From NCBI GenBank assembly GCA_034666665.1, contig JAXDLK010000005.1:1-59036 (forward strand): 59,036 nucleotides of DNA. Direction: 5' to 3'. Positions 24,126-32,198 of the stretch are shown here, one piece after another. A program made the translations under genes and the position numbers. The notes beneath the pieces are model-generated. The model ran no database searches, was not told the DNA's origin, and worked only from the letters and a program-made list of their open reading frames with translations. The number at the start of each line of letters is the position of its first letter. Positions within the stretch are counted from its first letter, which is position 1. The DNA is from JAXDLK01 sp034666665 (GTDB taxonomy: Bacteria > Desulfobacterota > Binatia > JACPRU01).

Positions 24126-24920
24126 ATGCAGGAAAATGCGCGCGGCCGGCGCATCCCGGCCCTCTTCGTCGGGCACGGCAACCCGATGAACGCGATCGAG
24201 GACAACGAGGTGTCTCGCTCGTGGCGGCGGCTCGGCGAAACGCTGCCGCGGCCGCGGGCGATCCTCTCGGTCTCGGCCCACTGGTACGTTCCCGGGTGCC
24301 GCGTCACCGTCGATGAACGTCCGCGCACTCTGCACGACTTCGGCGGGTTTCCCCGCCGGCTGCACGAGGTGGAGTACCCCGCGCCCGGCTCCCCGGAGGT
24401 CGCGCGCCGCGTGCGGGAGCTGCTCGCGCCACGGCCGGTGGAGCTCGACGACCGCTGGGGGCTCGACCACGGAACCTGGTCGGTCCTGGTGCATCTCTTT
24501 CCCGGAGCGGACGTTCCGGTCGTTCAGCTCGGGATCGACGAGACCCTACCGCCGGCTGAGCACTGGGAGGTCGCTCGCCGGCTCCGCCCGCTGCGTGAGG
24601 AAGGTGTGCTCGTGCTCGGCTCGGGAAACGTCGTGCACAACCTCCACGCGTATGCCTGGGGCCACCGGTCCGCGGAGCCGTTCGACTGGGCGGCTCGATT
24701 CGAACGCCGGATCCGCGAGTCCATGATCGCGCGGGATCCGCACGCGGTGGTGGGCTACGAAGCGCTCGGTCGAGATGCGGCTCTGGCTGCTCCCACGCCC
24801 GAGCATTTTCTGCCGCTCGTGTACGTCCTCGCACAGAGTGACGCCGGCGAGCCGGTCTCGTTTCCGGTCGAGGGGTTCGACGGCGGCTCGATCTCGATGC
24901 TCGCCGTCCTGTTCGGCTGA
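24126..24920 (+). CDS. DODA-type extradiol dioxygenase (YgiD-like)
   Basis: The product has 264 residues. Metal ligands by alignment to E. coli YgiD are His17 (FVGHGNPM), His52 (SAHWY), His171 (GNVVHNLH) and His227 (TPEHFLPL). His115 in LDHGTW is the likely acid-base residue. The family opens catechol rings such as DOPA using Zn or Fe; many bacterial members have no known substrate. The length is normal. The gene is monocistronic or follows the GNAT gene; the terminator at 24950-24990 lies after it. Confidence 0.9.
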   Translation: MQENARGRRIPALFVGHGNPMNAIEDNEVSRSWRRLGETLPRPRAILSVSAHWYVPGCRVTVDERPRTLHDFGGFPRRLHEVEYPAPGSPEVARRVRELLAPRPVELDDRWGLDHGTWSVLVHLFPGADVPVVQLGIDETLPPAEHWEVARRLRPLREEGVLVLGSGNVVHNLHAYAWGHRSAEPFDWAARFERRIRESMIARDPHAVVGYEALGRDAALAAPTPEHFLPLVYVLAQSDAGEPVSFPVEGFDGGSISMLAVLFG

Positions 24921-24949
24921 TGTCGACGAACACTCTCGGCGCGTGAACG

Positions 24950-24990
24950 AAAAAAAAGAGCCGCCGGGACGATTCCCGGCGGCCCCCTTT
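24950..24990 (-). terminator. Intrinsic terminator for the DUF1329 transcript (possibly bidirectional)
   Basis: A 10-base GC-rich perfect stem (24960-24969 with 24974-24983, loop CGAT) is followed on the minus strand by TC and then eight T (complement of the A-run 24950-24957). It lies about 120 bases after the DUF1329 stop. On the + strand it is followed only by CCCCTTT, so termination of the dioxygenase transcript would be weaker. Confidence 0.85.
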
Positions 24991-25108
24991 GCACCACGGA
25001 TCCCCTACGGCACGGACGATTCTGTCAGGTGATCACGACGGTGCGAATCCTGCGGAGCGGCGCGCCCCGCGGTTGGGGGTGCGCCGCTCCGCGTCGCGCA
25101 GGCTCGAT

Positions 25109-26440
25109 TTAGAAGCCGGCGCTCTTGATCAGGTAGTTGATGGTGAAGTTATCCGGCGTGTTCCACTCCTTCGTGGTGTTGTGGTACCAGTGCTTCACTC
25201 CCAGGTTCGGATAGAGATACCCGTCCGGGCAGTCCCACTTGGAGGTGTGGTTCAGCTGGTGATCGACCACGCCACCGTGGTTCGGGTAGATGTGGTCGTA
25301 GTCGTACGTCGGTGCGTTCGTCGTGCTGGTCGGCACGGTCTTGTAAGCCCCGCCTTCCTTCTTCACGTCGTGCGGGCTCTTGCCCGTGTCCGACATCATG
25401 TACCAGGTCCTCCACAGCTCGCCGCCGTGGTCATAGCCCTCGTTGTACTGGGCCATGTAGGACTCCTTGTCGATGTACAGGATGCGCTTCGAGAACGCGT
25501 ACTGTGAGAACCCGGTCGGCGTTCCCTCGATCACGATCGTGTCACGCACTTCGTGGGGCACGCACCAGATGAAGGCCTTCATGCCGCTCTTGCCATCGGG
25601 CTGGGCGCACCAGGCTTCACGCTGGCCGTAACCGCCCGCGTGGAACGCCGCGAGGAGCTTCTTCTCGCCGAGGAACTTGAACGTCCAGAAGGACAGCTTC
25701 GAGTTCCAAGTCCAGATCGAGTCGATGTCGATGTCCGTGCCCCAGAATGCGTCGGAGCGATTCGCCATCGAGAGACGGCGGACCTTCCGCAGCTCGGGGA
25801 GGTACATGTAGGAGTCGTCCGGAACGTCAGGGGAGACGTAACGGAAGTTGAGCACGCCCGCGCCCTTGAGGTCGTTCGGGTCGTGGAGGGGACCCCACTG
25901 CTCGGTGTAGATGATCGCCGGGTCGTGAGCCACGACCGGCTTCGGGTCCAGGTACAGACGGCCGCGCCACATCATGCGGCGCCAGAAGTTCGAGCCGAAG
26001 AAACGCTCGCGCTCACCGTTCGAGTTCACGAGCTCGACGTTCCAGCCGCAGCCGACGTTGTCGGTGTACGGGGTCTTCTGCTCGTGGTTCCACATCCACT
26101 TGTAGGCCGCGAGCGGATCATTGGGATCCACGTTCGGGAACGGTGCCCCGGCAACGTAGTTCTCCATGTTCCGGCCATCCGCCGACAGCTGAACCTGGGC
26201 CGAGTACTTCTCCGTCGCCTCACGATACTTCGGAGGCCATTCGTACTTGCCGTACTCGATGACCGGGATCTCCATGTCGGCGTTCTTGACGAAGTACGAG
26301 AGGCTCGGGAACAGAACCTCCTGATACTGCGCCATGTTCGCCTTGGTGATGATGGTGCCGGCCTTCGGAATCTCCGCCATCGCCGGCAGGGCGATCGCAA
26401 GCAGGGCCGCGACCGCCATCGAGGTACTAACTCTTCGCAT
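25109..26440 (-). CDS. DUF1329 family exported protein
   Basis: The product has 443 residues from an ATG with GGGGAGAAGG upstream. The signal peptide ends LPAMA. The DUF1329 family resembles LolA/LolB outer-membrane lipoprotein sorting factors, and the body (YSPDVPDDSYMYLPELRKVR-like segment, here VSPDVPDDSYMYLPELRKVR, then GTDIDIDSIWTWNSKL) fits the family. The C-terminus ends KSAGF. DUF1329 genes commonly accompany DUF1302 and MMPL transporters. A sigma-54 promoter lies about 60 bases upstream of the start and the gene for a sigma-54 activator is next door, so expression is probably under that two-component system. Confidence 0.9.
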   Translation of the reverse strand: MRRVSTSMAVAALLAIALPAMAEIPKAGTIITKANMAQYQEVLFPSLSYFVKNADMEIPVIEYGKYEWPPKYREATEKYSAQVQLSADGRNMENYVAGAPFPNVDPNDPLAAYKWMWNHEQKTPYTDNVGCGWNVELVNSNGERERFFGSNFWRRMMWRGRLYLDPKPVVAHDPAIIYTEQWGPLHDPNDLKGAGVLNFRYVSPDVPDDSYMYLPELRKVRRLSMANRSDAFWGTDIDIDSIWTWNSKLSFWTFKFLGEKKLLAAFHAGGYGQREAWCAQPDGKSGMKAFIWCVPHEVRDTIVIEGTPTGFSQYAFSKRILYIDKESYMAQYNEGYDHGGELWRTWYMMSDTGKSPHDVKKEGGAYKTVPTSTTNAPTYDYDHIYPNHGGVVDHQLNHTSKWDCPDGYLYPNLGVKHWYHNTTKEWNTPDNFTINYLIKSAGF

Positions 26441-26497
26441 ACCTTCTCCCCTTTCCGCGCCGCTCAGCGGCGCCGCTCTAATGAGCAATTGGTGTAG

Positions 26498-26513
26498 AGC
26501 AACGGCCGTGCCG
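26498..26513 (-). promoter_or_regulatory. Sigma-54 (-24/-12) promoter for DUF1329
   Basis: On the minus strand the sequence is CGGCACGGCCGTTGCT. It matches TGGCAC-N5-TTGCA in all but the first and last bases, with GG and GC at the required ten-base spacing. The transcription start would be near 26487, leaving a leader of about 47 bases. A sigma-54 activator gene is immediately upstream. Confidence 0.75.
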
Positions 26514-26610
26514 CGTGTCAATCGAACGCCGCCCGGACGGGAAGCCACAACTGCATGAAATCGCAGCTCTTTCTCGAAGTAGTCCCAAAGAGGCGAGTAG
26601 GTAGTTCCAC

Positions 26611-26631
26611 CGGAATTCGGGAATAATTCCG
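26611..26631. promoter_or_regulatory. Inverted repeat, candidate enhancer site for the NtrC-type activator
   Basis: CGGAATT and AATTCCG form perfect 7-base arms around a 7-base spacer, about 100 bases upstream of the -24/-12 promoter. That is the usual place and form of an activator-binding site for sigma-54 promoters. Binding by the neighbouring regulator is inference. Confidence 0.45.
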
Positions 26632-26654
26632 CAGCCCGGAGATTCTCCCCGACC

Positions 26655-28058
26655 TCAATCTCCCGCGTCCATGACCCGCCGGAGGTGCTTGTAGAGCGTC
26701 TTGGGATCGATGCCGAGCATGCGGGAGGCGAGGCTCTTGTTGCCGCCGCAACGCTCGAGCGCCTGCCGGACGTACTCGCTGACCACGTCCTCGAGCCGCC
26801 GGAGCGGCATCGGTTCCGTCGGGCTCTGGCGCGGCGACGGTTTTGACCCGCGGACGCTGGCGGGAAGGTCGGAGAGCTCGACGAGTGGCCCCGGCGCGAG
26901 GATCAACACCGCGGCGACGCAGTTCTTGAGCTCGCGCACGTTCCCCGGCCAGGAATACGAACGGAGTGCCGCCATGGCCTCGGCCGAGAAATCGCGCACG
27001 TGGGTATCCCGAGCAGGGAATGCCGCGGTGAAATGGCGTACCAGCGGCTCGACGTCATCGACGCGTTCACGAAGCGGGGGCAACTCGAGCACCACCGCGC
27101 TCAAGCGATAGAAGAGATCCTCGCGAAAGCGCCCGGTGCTCACCTCCTTGCGAAGGTCCTTGTTCGTCGCTGCCACGACCCGGACGTCCACGTGACTCGT
27201 GCGGTTCTCTCCGACTCGCCGCACCTCGCCCGACTCGAGAGCTCGGAGCACTTTCGCCTGCACCGCGGGGCTCATGTCGCCGATCTCGTCGAGGAAGATC
27301 GTGCCGCCGTCGGCGGCTTCCATGAGGCCGGGGCGCCGCTCGTGCGCACCGGTGAAGGCGCCCCGCTGGTGGCCGAAGAGCTCGCTCTCGAGCAGCGCAT
27401 CGGGGATCGCGCTGCAGTTCAGCACCACCAGCGGCTTCTCCCGACGTCGCGACAGCTCGTGAAGCTCGCGCGCGATGAGCTCCTTGCCGGTGCCGCTCTC
27501 CCCCTGGATGAGGATCGGCGCATCCGCGGGGGCGACGCGCTCCACCTTGCCGAGGACCGCCCTCATTCGGGCGCTCACCGCCACCAGCGCTCCGGTGTCG
27601 CGCCGATCGGCCATCAGCATCTTGAGGGCGGCATTCTCGCGCTCGAGCCGGCGATAGCTGACGGCACGGTTCAGCACCGTCGCCAGCTCGGCGAGCCGGC
27701 ACGGCTTGGTCAGGTAATCGTAGGCGCCGGCCCGCATCGCAGCGACCGCGCTCTCGATCGTGCCGTGGCCGGTCAGCATCACGACCTCGGTGCCGGGGCT
27801 CTCCTGTTTCAGGCGCTGGAGGGTCTCCATGCCGTCCATCGACGGCATCAGCACGTCGACGATCGCGACGGCGAAATCCTCGGCGGCCGCCAGCGCCACG
27901 CCTTCACCGCCCGAGCCGGCGGTCTTCACGTGAAAGCCGAGCCGCGGCAGCTCGCTCGCGAGCATCGTCCGCATCATCTCCTCGTCGTCGACGACGAGGA
28001 CCCACGGCTCGAAGGCCGCGCGGCGCGCCCCGAGCGGGTCCGTCTCAGGCGCGGGCAC
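26655..28058 (-). CDS. NtrC-family sigma-54-dependent response regulator
   Basis: The product has 467 residues. Receiver domain: acidic pair DDEE (24-27), phosphoacceptor Asp68 (IVDVLMPSMDG) and Lys118 (LTKP). The AAA+ domain has Walker A GESGTGKE (186-193), the sigma-54-contacting GAFTGA (233-238) and Walker B TIFLDEIGDM. A Fis-type helix-turn-helix closes the protein (LERCGGNKSLASRMLGI). It overlaps the 3' end of the kinase gene by 14 bases, so the two are translationally coupled. The nearest sigma-54 promoter is that of DUF1329. Confidence 0.96.
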   Translation of the reverse strand: MPAPETDPLGARRAAFEPWVLVVDDEEMMRTMLASELPRLGFHVKTAGSGGEGVALAAAEDFAVAIVDVLMPSMDGMETLQRLKQESPGTEVVMLTGHGTIESAVAAMRAGAYDYLTKPCRLAELATVLNRAVSYRRLERENAALKMLMADRRDTGALVAVSARMRAVLGKVERVAPADAPILIQGESGTGKELIARELHELSRRREKPLVVLNCSAIPDALLESELFGHQRGAFTGAHERRPGLMEAADGGTIFLDEIGDMSPAVQAKVLRALESGEVRRVGENRTSHVDVRVVAATNKDLRKEVSTGRFREDLFYRLSAVVLELPPLRERVDDVEPLVRHFTAAFPARDTHVRDFSAEAMAALRSYSWPGNVRELKNCVAAVLILAPGPLVELSDLPASVRGSKPSPRQSPTEPMPLRRLEDVVSEYVRQALERCGGNKSLASRMLGIDPKTLYKHLRRVMDAGD

Positions 28059-29997
28059 GCAGCTTCTCGGCTTCCGCGAGCGCCAGGCGCACGACGAAGA
28101 CGGTTCCGGCGCCCCTCGCCGGATCGTGGAGCTCGAGCTCGCCGCCGTTCTCGCGGACGAGATCGTGGCAGAGCGACAGCCCGAGCCCGGTGCCCTTCTC
28201 GGGGGGCTTGGTCGAGAAGAAGGGCTCGAACACGCGCTCCCGGAGCTCGACCGGAACGCCGGCGCCGTCGTCTTCCACGCGAAGCTCCGCGAAGCCGGCG
28301 ACGGGGAGCGTGCGCACGGTCACCCGCCCTCCTCGGTCGATTGCGTCGAGCCCGTTCAATGTCAGGTTCAGGAGCACCTGCTTCAACTGCTCCGGATCGG
28401 CATCCACCCACAGTGGCTCGCTGGCGACCGCACCCGCAAGATGCTTGCCGCCGATCCGCGAGTGGTTCGCGAGAAGCTCGAGGACCTGTCGCGCGACGTC
28501 GTTCACGTCCATGCGGCGCTTCTGGGGTGATTTGCTGCGGGCGAAGTTGAGGAACTTCTGCACGATCGTCTTCAGCCGGTCGACCTCGTCGACGATCAAT
28601 CGCAGGTGTCCCGGGAAATCGGTGAACGAGGGTTCCGCCGCGAGCCGGGGGTCGGCCGCGCGGTCGAGGAGCCCCTCCGCGAATCCCGAGAGGATGCCGA
28701 GGGGATTGTTGATCTCGTGAGCGACGCCGGCGGCGAGCCGTCCGACCGCGGCCATGCGGTCCTGCCGGATCAGCATCTGCTGCGCGTCGGCGAGCTCTCG
28801 CGTTCGCACCTCGACCTTGCGCTCGAGCTCGTCGTTCCACCGTCGCAGCGTCTCGAGCAGGCGGCGGTTCTCGGCGAGCGCGTCCTCGAGCGCGGAGGTC
28901 CGTTCCCGCACCATCTCCTCGAGGTGGGCCGTCAGCTCGCGAAGCTCGCCGATCCGCTCCTTCAACGATCGGCGCATCGATTCGAACGCGCGCGTCAGCT
29001 CCTCGACTTGCGCGCCGCCGCTCGGCGGCGGCAGCGGCGCGTCGTAGTTCCCCGCCCCGAGCTCGTGGGCAGCCACGGCGAGCTCCGAAAGCGGCCGGGC
29101 GACGGAGCGTGTCAGCAAGAAGCCCGCGGCCAGCGCCGCGAGAAAGACGAACCCGGCCGTCAGCACCAGCCGGCGCTCGAGCGCGCGGAGCGCGAGGGCG
29201 TCGGGCGAGAGCGAGCGCAGGATCGCATACGCTCCGACCGGCTTCGGCCCGATGCCGACGAAAGGCCGGACGACCAGCGCCGGCGCCTTGCCGTGGAGCT
29301 CGACCTCGCCGTACGCCGGACGCACGCCCTCGACGCGCCCTGCGAGATCGGAGATGGCGGCCCGCTCGTGAGGCGAAAGCTCGCGAGAGGAGGCGACGAC
29401 GTCGCTGCCGACGAGGAACGCGATGTCGTTTCCCGACAGCAGCGAGAGCTCGGTGGCGAACCGGCCGTCGACGCGGAATCCCACGCTCAGCGTCCCGGCG
29501 AGGCCGGTCGGCAGCCGCAGCGGCACCGAGACCATCTGGTAGAGCTTGTCTTCGTGGATCCACATGCTGCTCGCGCGCTCGCCGCGGAGCGCCCGAGCGA
29601 CGCTGGTGGTCTCGTCGAAGATGTCGCCGAGCTCCCAGCGGCGGTCCGAGCGGCCGAGGATCACCCCCGAGCGATCCGTGATCAGCACCACCTCGGAGCC
29701 GACGAGACGGTTGATCTCGCGCGAGGCGTACTCCAGGAACGGCGGGTCCCACGTGTGTGCCGGCTCGTGGAGGACCGGCAGCCGGGTTACCAGCGACGCC
29801 GCGGTGATCAGCGCGTTCGCCCGCGTATCGAGCAGCTCGTCGAACACCCGCTGCGCGGTCTCGAGCTCGTCGCGAACCGTTTGCCGCACCTGGTTCGTGA
29901 CGTGCCAATCCACGAGCCACAGCGAGCCGATCAAGGTCGCCGCCACGAGCAGACCGAAGTATCCGAGAATGCGGCCTTGGAAGCCGATCCGGCTCAC
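28045..29997 (-). CDS. Membrane sensor histidine kinase, NtrB/AtoS-like, with periplasmic sensor domain
   Basis: The product has 650 residues. TM1 is about 10-30 and TM2 about 275-297; between them lies a roughly 240-residue extracytoplasmic region resembling a Cache-type sensor. A HAMP domain (RSVARPLSELAVAAHELG), a coiled coil to about 410, HisKA with His427 (GVAHEINNPLG) and an HATPase_c domain (NGLDAI, DDGAGVP, GTGLGLSL) follow. It should phosphorylate the downstream sigma-54 activator. The ligand is unknown; the gene context of lipid-like transport and catabolism suggests a hydrophobic or acid substrate. Confidence 0.95.
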   Translation of the reverse strand: MSRIGFQGRILGYFGLLVAATLIGSLWLVDWHVTNQVRQTVRDELETAQRVFDELLDTRANALITAASLVTRLPVLHEPAHTWDPPFLEYASREINRLVGSEVVLITDRSGVILGRSDRRWELGDIFDETTSVARALRGERASSMWIHEDKLYQMVSVPLRLPTGLAGTLSVGFRVDGRFATELSLLSGNDIAFLVGSDVVASSRELSPHERAAISDLAGRVEGVRPAYGEVELHGKAPALVVRPFVGIGPKPVGAYAILRSLSPDALALRALERRLVLTAGFVFLAALAAGFLLTRSVARPLSELAVAAHELGAGNYDAPLPPPSGGAQVEELTRAFESMRRSLKERIGELRELTAHLEEMVRERTSALEDALAENRRLLETLRRWNDELERKVEVRTRELADAQQMLIRQDRMAAVGRLAAGVAHEINNPLGILSGFAEGLLDRAADPRLAAEPSFTDFPGHLRLIVDEVDRLKTIVQKFLNFARSKSPQKRRMDVNDVARQVLELLANHSRIGGKHLAGAVASEPLWVDADPEQLKQVLLNLTLNGLDAIDRGGRVTVRTLPVAGFAELRVEDDGAGVPVELRERVFEPFFSTKPPEKGTGLGLSLCHDLVRENGGELELHDPARGAGTVFVVRLALAEAEKLRARA

Positions 29998-30067
29998 GTT
30001 TGGGGAAGTATAGGAAGCGGCTCCCGCCGGCGCAATTCGCCCGGCGCGGGGCGCTTCGCGCCGATCG

Positions 30068-30472
30068 TCAGCCGCCGGTGCCGCCGGATTCTTCCGCGGT
30101 CGCGCGGCGGGCGCAGTCGGTGATGTCCGACAGCTTGGATCCGGGTCCGAAGACGCCGGCGACGCCGAGCTCGCGCAGGCGCGCGGCGTCCTTCCGATGC
30201 ACGATTCCGCCGACGAGCAGTGGAACGCCGTCGAGCCCGATCGCCTGCATTTCCGCGATCAGACCGGTGACGACCTCGACCGGATCGCGGTCCATGATGC
30301 GGAGCGCGATCAGGTCGGCGTCTTCCTGCGCGGTCGCGGCGGCGATCTCCCGCGGGAGCTGCTGCCCGGTGACGATCACCTCGAAGCCGGCGTCACGGAG
30401 GGCCTGGGCGACGACGTAGTATCCGGCGGTGTGGCCGCGGGTGTCGCTCGCTAAGAGCACGCGACGAGTCAT
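30068..30472 (-). CDS. B12-binding small subunit of an acyl-CoA mutase
   Basis: The product has 134 residues, the size of stand-alone IcmB/HcmB-type subunits. It is a Rossmann-like cobalamin-binding domain with VLLASDTRGHTAGYYVVAQAL at the start, then GFEVIVTGQQ and LLVGGIVHRKD. The base-on motif is normally DxHxxG; here the His is followed by two residues and Gly (HTAG) but the Asp lies four residues before the His (DTRGH). Whether His still serves as the cobalt ligand needs checking. It follows the large subunit gene by about 60 bases. Confidence 0.9.
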   Translation of the reverse strand: MTRRVLLASDTRGHTAGYYVVAQALRDAGFEVIVTGQQLPREIAAATAQEDADLIALRIMDRDPVEVVTGLIAEMQAIGLDGVPLLVGGIVHRKDAARLRELGVAGVFGPGSKLSDITDCARRATAEESGGTGG

Positions 30473-30535
30473 CGCCCGCTCCGGAAGAGCGGATGACGAA
30501 TGCCGGCGGAGAACGACAGGGCGTTCATCGCCGGG

Positions 30536-32155
30536 TCAATAGAGGCGGATCATGAACCCGCCGCGCTTGCGGAGCTCGGTCTCGCCGGCGACCGCGGCCA
30601 GGGTCTCCACGATCTCGCCGATCGACAGATATGCTTCCGCGGCTTCGAGCGTCGGCTCGACGATCGGTTCGCGCAGCCGGTACGCTTCCGCGAGCCGCCG
30701 ACGCGCCGCCTCGGCCCCGCCCGGATCCCGTTCGCGCTTCACGCGCTCGAGGCGCCGGATCTGCTTCTCCCGCCACGCCGGATCGTAGTCCGGCTCGGCG
30801 CGGTGCGAGACGGGGCCGAAGGAAGGCTCCTCCTCGTCCTCCTCGACGAAACAGTTGACGCCGACCACGGGCCGGCGGCCGTCGTCGATCTCGAGCTGAC
30901 GCCGGTAGGCGGCGTCACGCGTGCACGCGCTGATGTGTCTCCATGCCCCCTCGGCGGAGAGGCGACCGAGCTCCGCGAAGATCTCCCGGGCGCGGGATTC
31001 CAGCTCGTTGGTGAGCACTTCGATGGCCCAGGAGCCGCCGAGCGGATCGGCGACGGCGGTGACGCCGGACTCGAGCTGGATGATCTGCTGGGTGCGGACC
31101 GAGAGCGTCTGCGCGAGCTTCGAGGGAATCGTGAAGGCCTCGTCGAAGGCGTTCACCGACATCGATTGCGCGCCGCCGAGCGCCGCCGCCAGCGCGTGCA
31201 GCGTGGCGCGGACGACGTTGTTCAGCGGCTGCTGTGCGGTGAGCGCCACGCCGGATGTCTGGACGTGGAAGCGGAGCTGACAGGCGCGGTCGTCGGTCGC
31301 TCCGAGCCGCTCGCGCATGATCCGCGCCCACATCCGCCGGACGGCGCGGAACTTCGCCACTTCCTCGAGGAAATCGCTCTCCGCGTTCAGGAAGAACGTC
31401 AGCCGCCGCCCGACGCGGTTCACGTCGGCGCCGCGCTCCTTCGCCGTCGCTGCGGCGTACCAACCTTCGTACAGGCCGAAGGCGATCTCCTGTGCCGCGC
31501 TGATCCCGGACTCGCGGGTGTTGCGCACCGAGATCGAGGTGTGGTTCCAGCGCGGCAGGTGCTTCGCGCAGTACTCGATCACGTCCACGTAGTGGTTGCC
31601 GGAATACTTCGGCGGCTCGCCCCACGGCAGCACGTAATTCTGGATCGTGCCGGAGAGATCGGCGAGCGGGATTCCGCGTCGCTTCGCGGTCGCGAGGATC
31701 ATGCAGAAGGCGGGGATCGAGTTGCCGGTCTGGTTGATGCTCGTGCGCTCGATCGGCACCTCGCGGAAGACGAGATCGACGTCGTCGAGGGTGTCGACCC
31801 AGACGCCGCCGCGACCGACGAGGCCCGCCGCCCGCGGGTCGGACGACTCGAAATGCGCGTAGCCGAGTCCCGTCAGGCTGATGCCGGTCTGCCCCTCTCG
31901 CAGCAGGTAGCGCAGGCGCTCGTTGGTCTCCTCCGCGGTGCCGAGTCCCATGACCTGGCGAACGGTCCACTTGCGCCCGCGGTAGCCGGAGGGTCGCGTG
32001 CCGCGGGTGAAGGGATATTCGCCGGGGTTGCCGAGGTCGCGACCGTAGTCGAGCTCTGCGACGTCGGCCGGCGAGTAGAAGGACCCGAGCTCGACGCCGG
32101 AGGTCGTGACGTGTGCCGGAGGCGTTCGACCCGTTCCGTCCCGCGAGTCACTCAC
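30536..32155 (-). CDS. B12-dependent acyl-CoA mutase, large subunit, with divergent substrate pocket
   Basis: The product has 539 residues from a GTG (a TTG at 32173 is the alternative; neither has a clear ribosome binding site). The TIM-barrel mutase domain is clear: KWTVRQVMGLGTAEETNERLRYL, FLNAESDFLEEVAKFRA, FHVQTSGVALTAQQ, ADPLGGSW. The pocket is unusual. The methylmalonyl-CoA mutase Tyr89 position is Val68, the substrate carboxylate Arg207 position aligns with Asn, and AFD after GLS is TGL. It should therefore not accept methylmalonyl-CoA. Isobutyryl-, 2-hydroxyisobutyryl- or another branched acyl-CoA is more likely, perhaps a new one. Confidence 0.88.
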   Translation of the reverse strand: MSDSRDGTGRTPPAHVTTSGVELGSFYSPADVAELDYGRDLGNPGEYPFTRGTRPSGYRGRKWTVRQVMGLGTAEETNERLRYLLREGQTGISLTGLGYAHFESSDPRAAGLVGRGGVWVDTLDDVDLVFREVPIERTSINQTGNSIPAFCMILATAKRRGIPLADLSGTIQNYVLPWGEPPKYSGNHYVDVIEYCAKHLPRWNHTSISVRNTRESGISAAQEIAFGLYEGWYAAATAKERGADVNRVGRRLTFFLNAESDFLEEVAKFRAVRRMWARIMRERLGATDDRACQLRFHVQTSGVALTAQQPLNNVVRATLHALAAALGGAQSMSVNAFDEAFTIPSKLAQTLSVRTQQIIQLESGVTAVADPLGGSWAIEVLTNELESRAREIFAELGRLSAEGAWRHISACTRDAAYRRQLEIDDGRRPVVGVNCFVEEDEEEPSFGPVSHRAEPDYDPAWREKQIRRLERVKRERDPGGAEAARRRLAEAYRLREPIVEPTLEAAEAYLSIGEIVETLAAVAGETELRKRGGFMIRLY

Positions 32156-32198
32156 CGCGACCGAGGCTCGCAAGGAAAAGCGCGGAACGCAACCGGGA

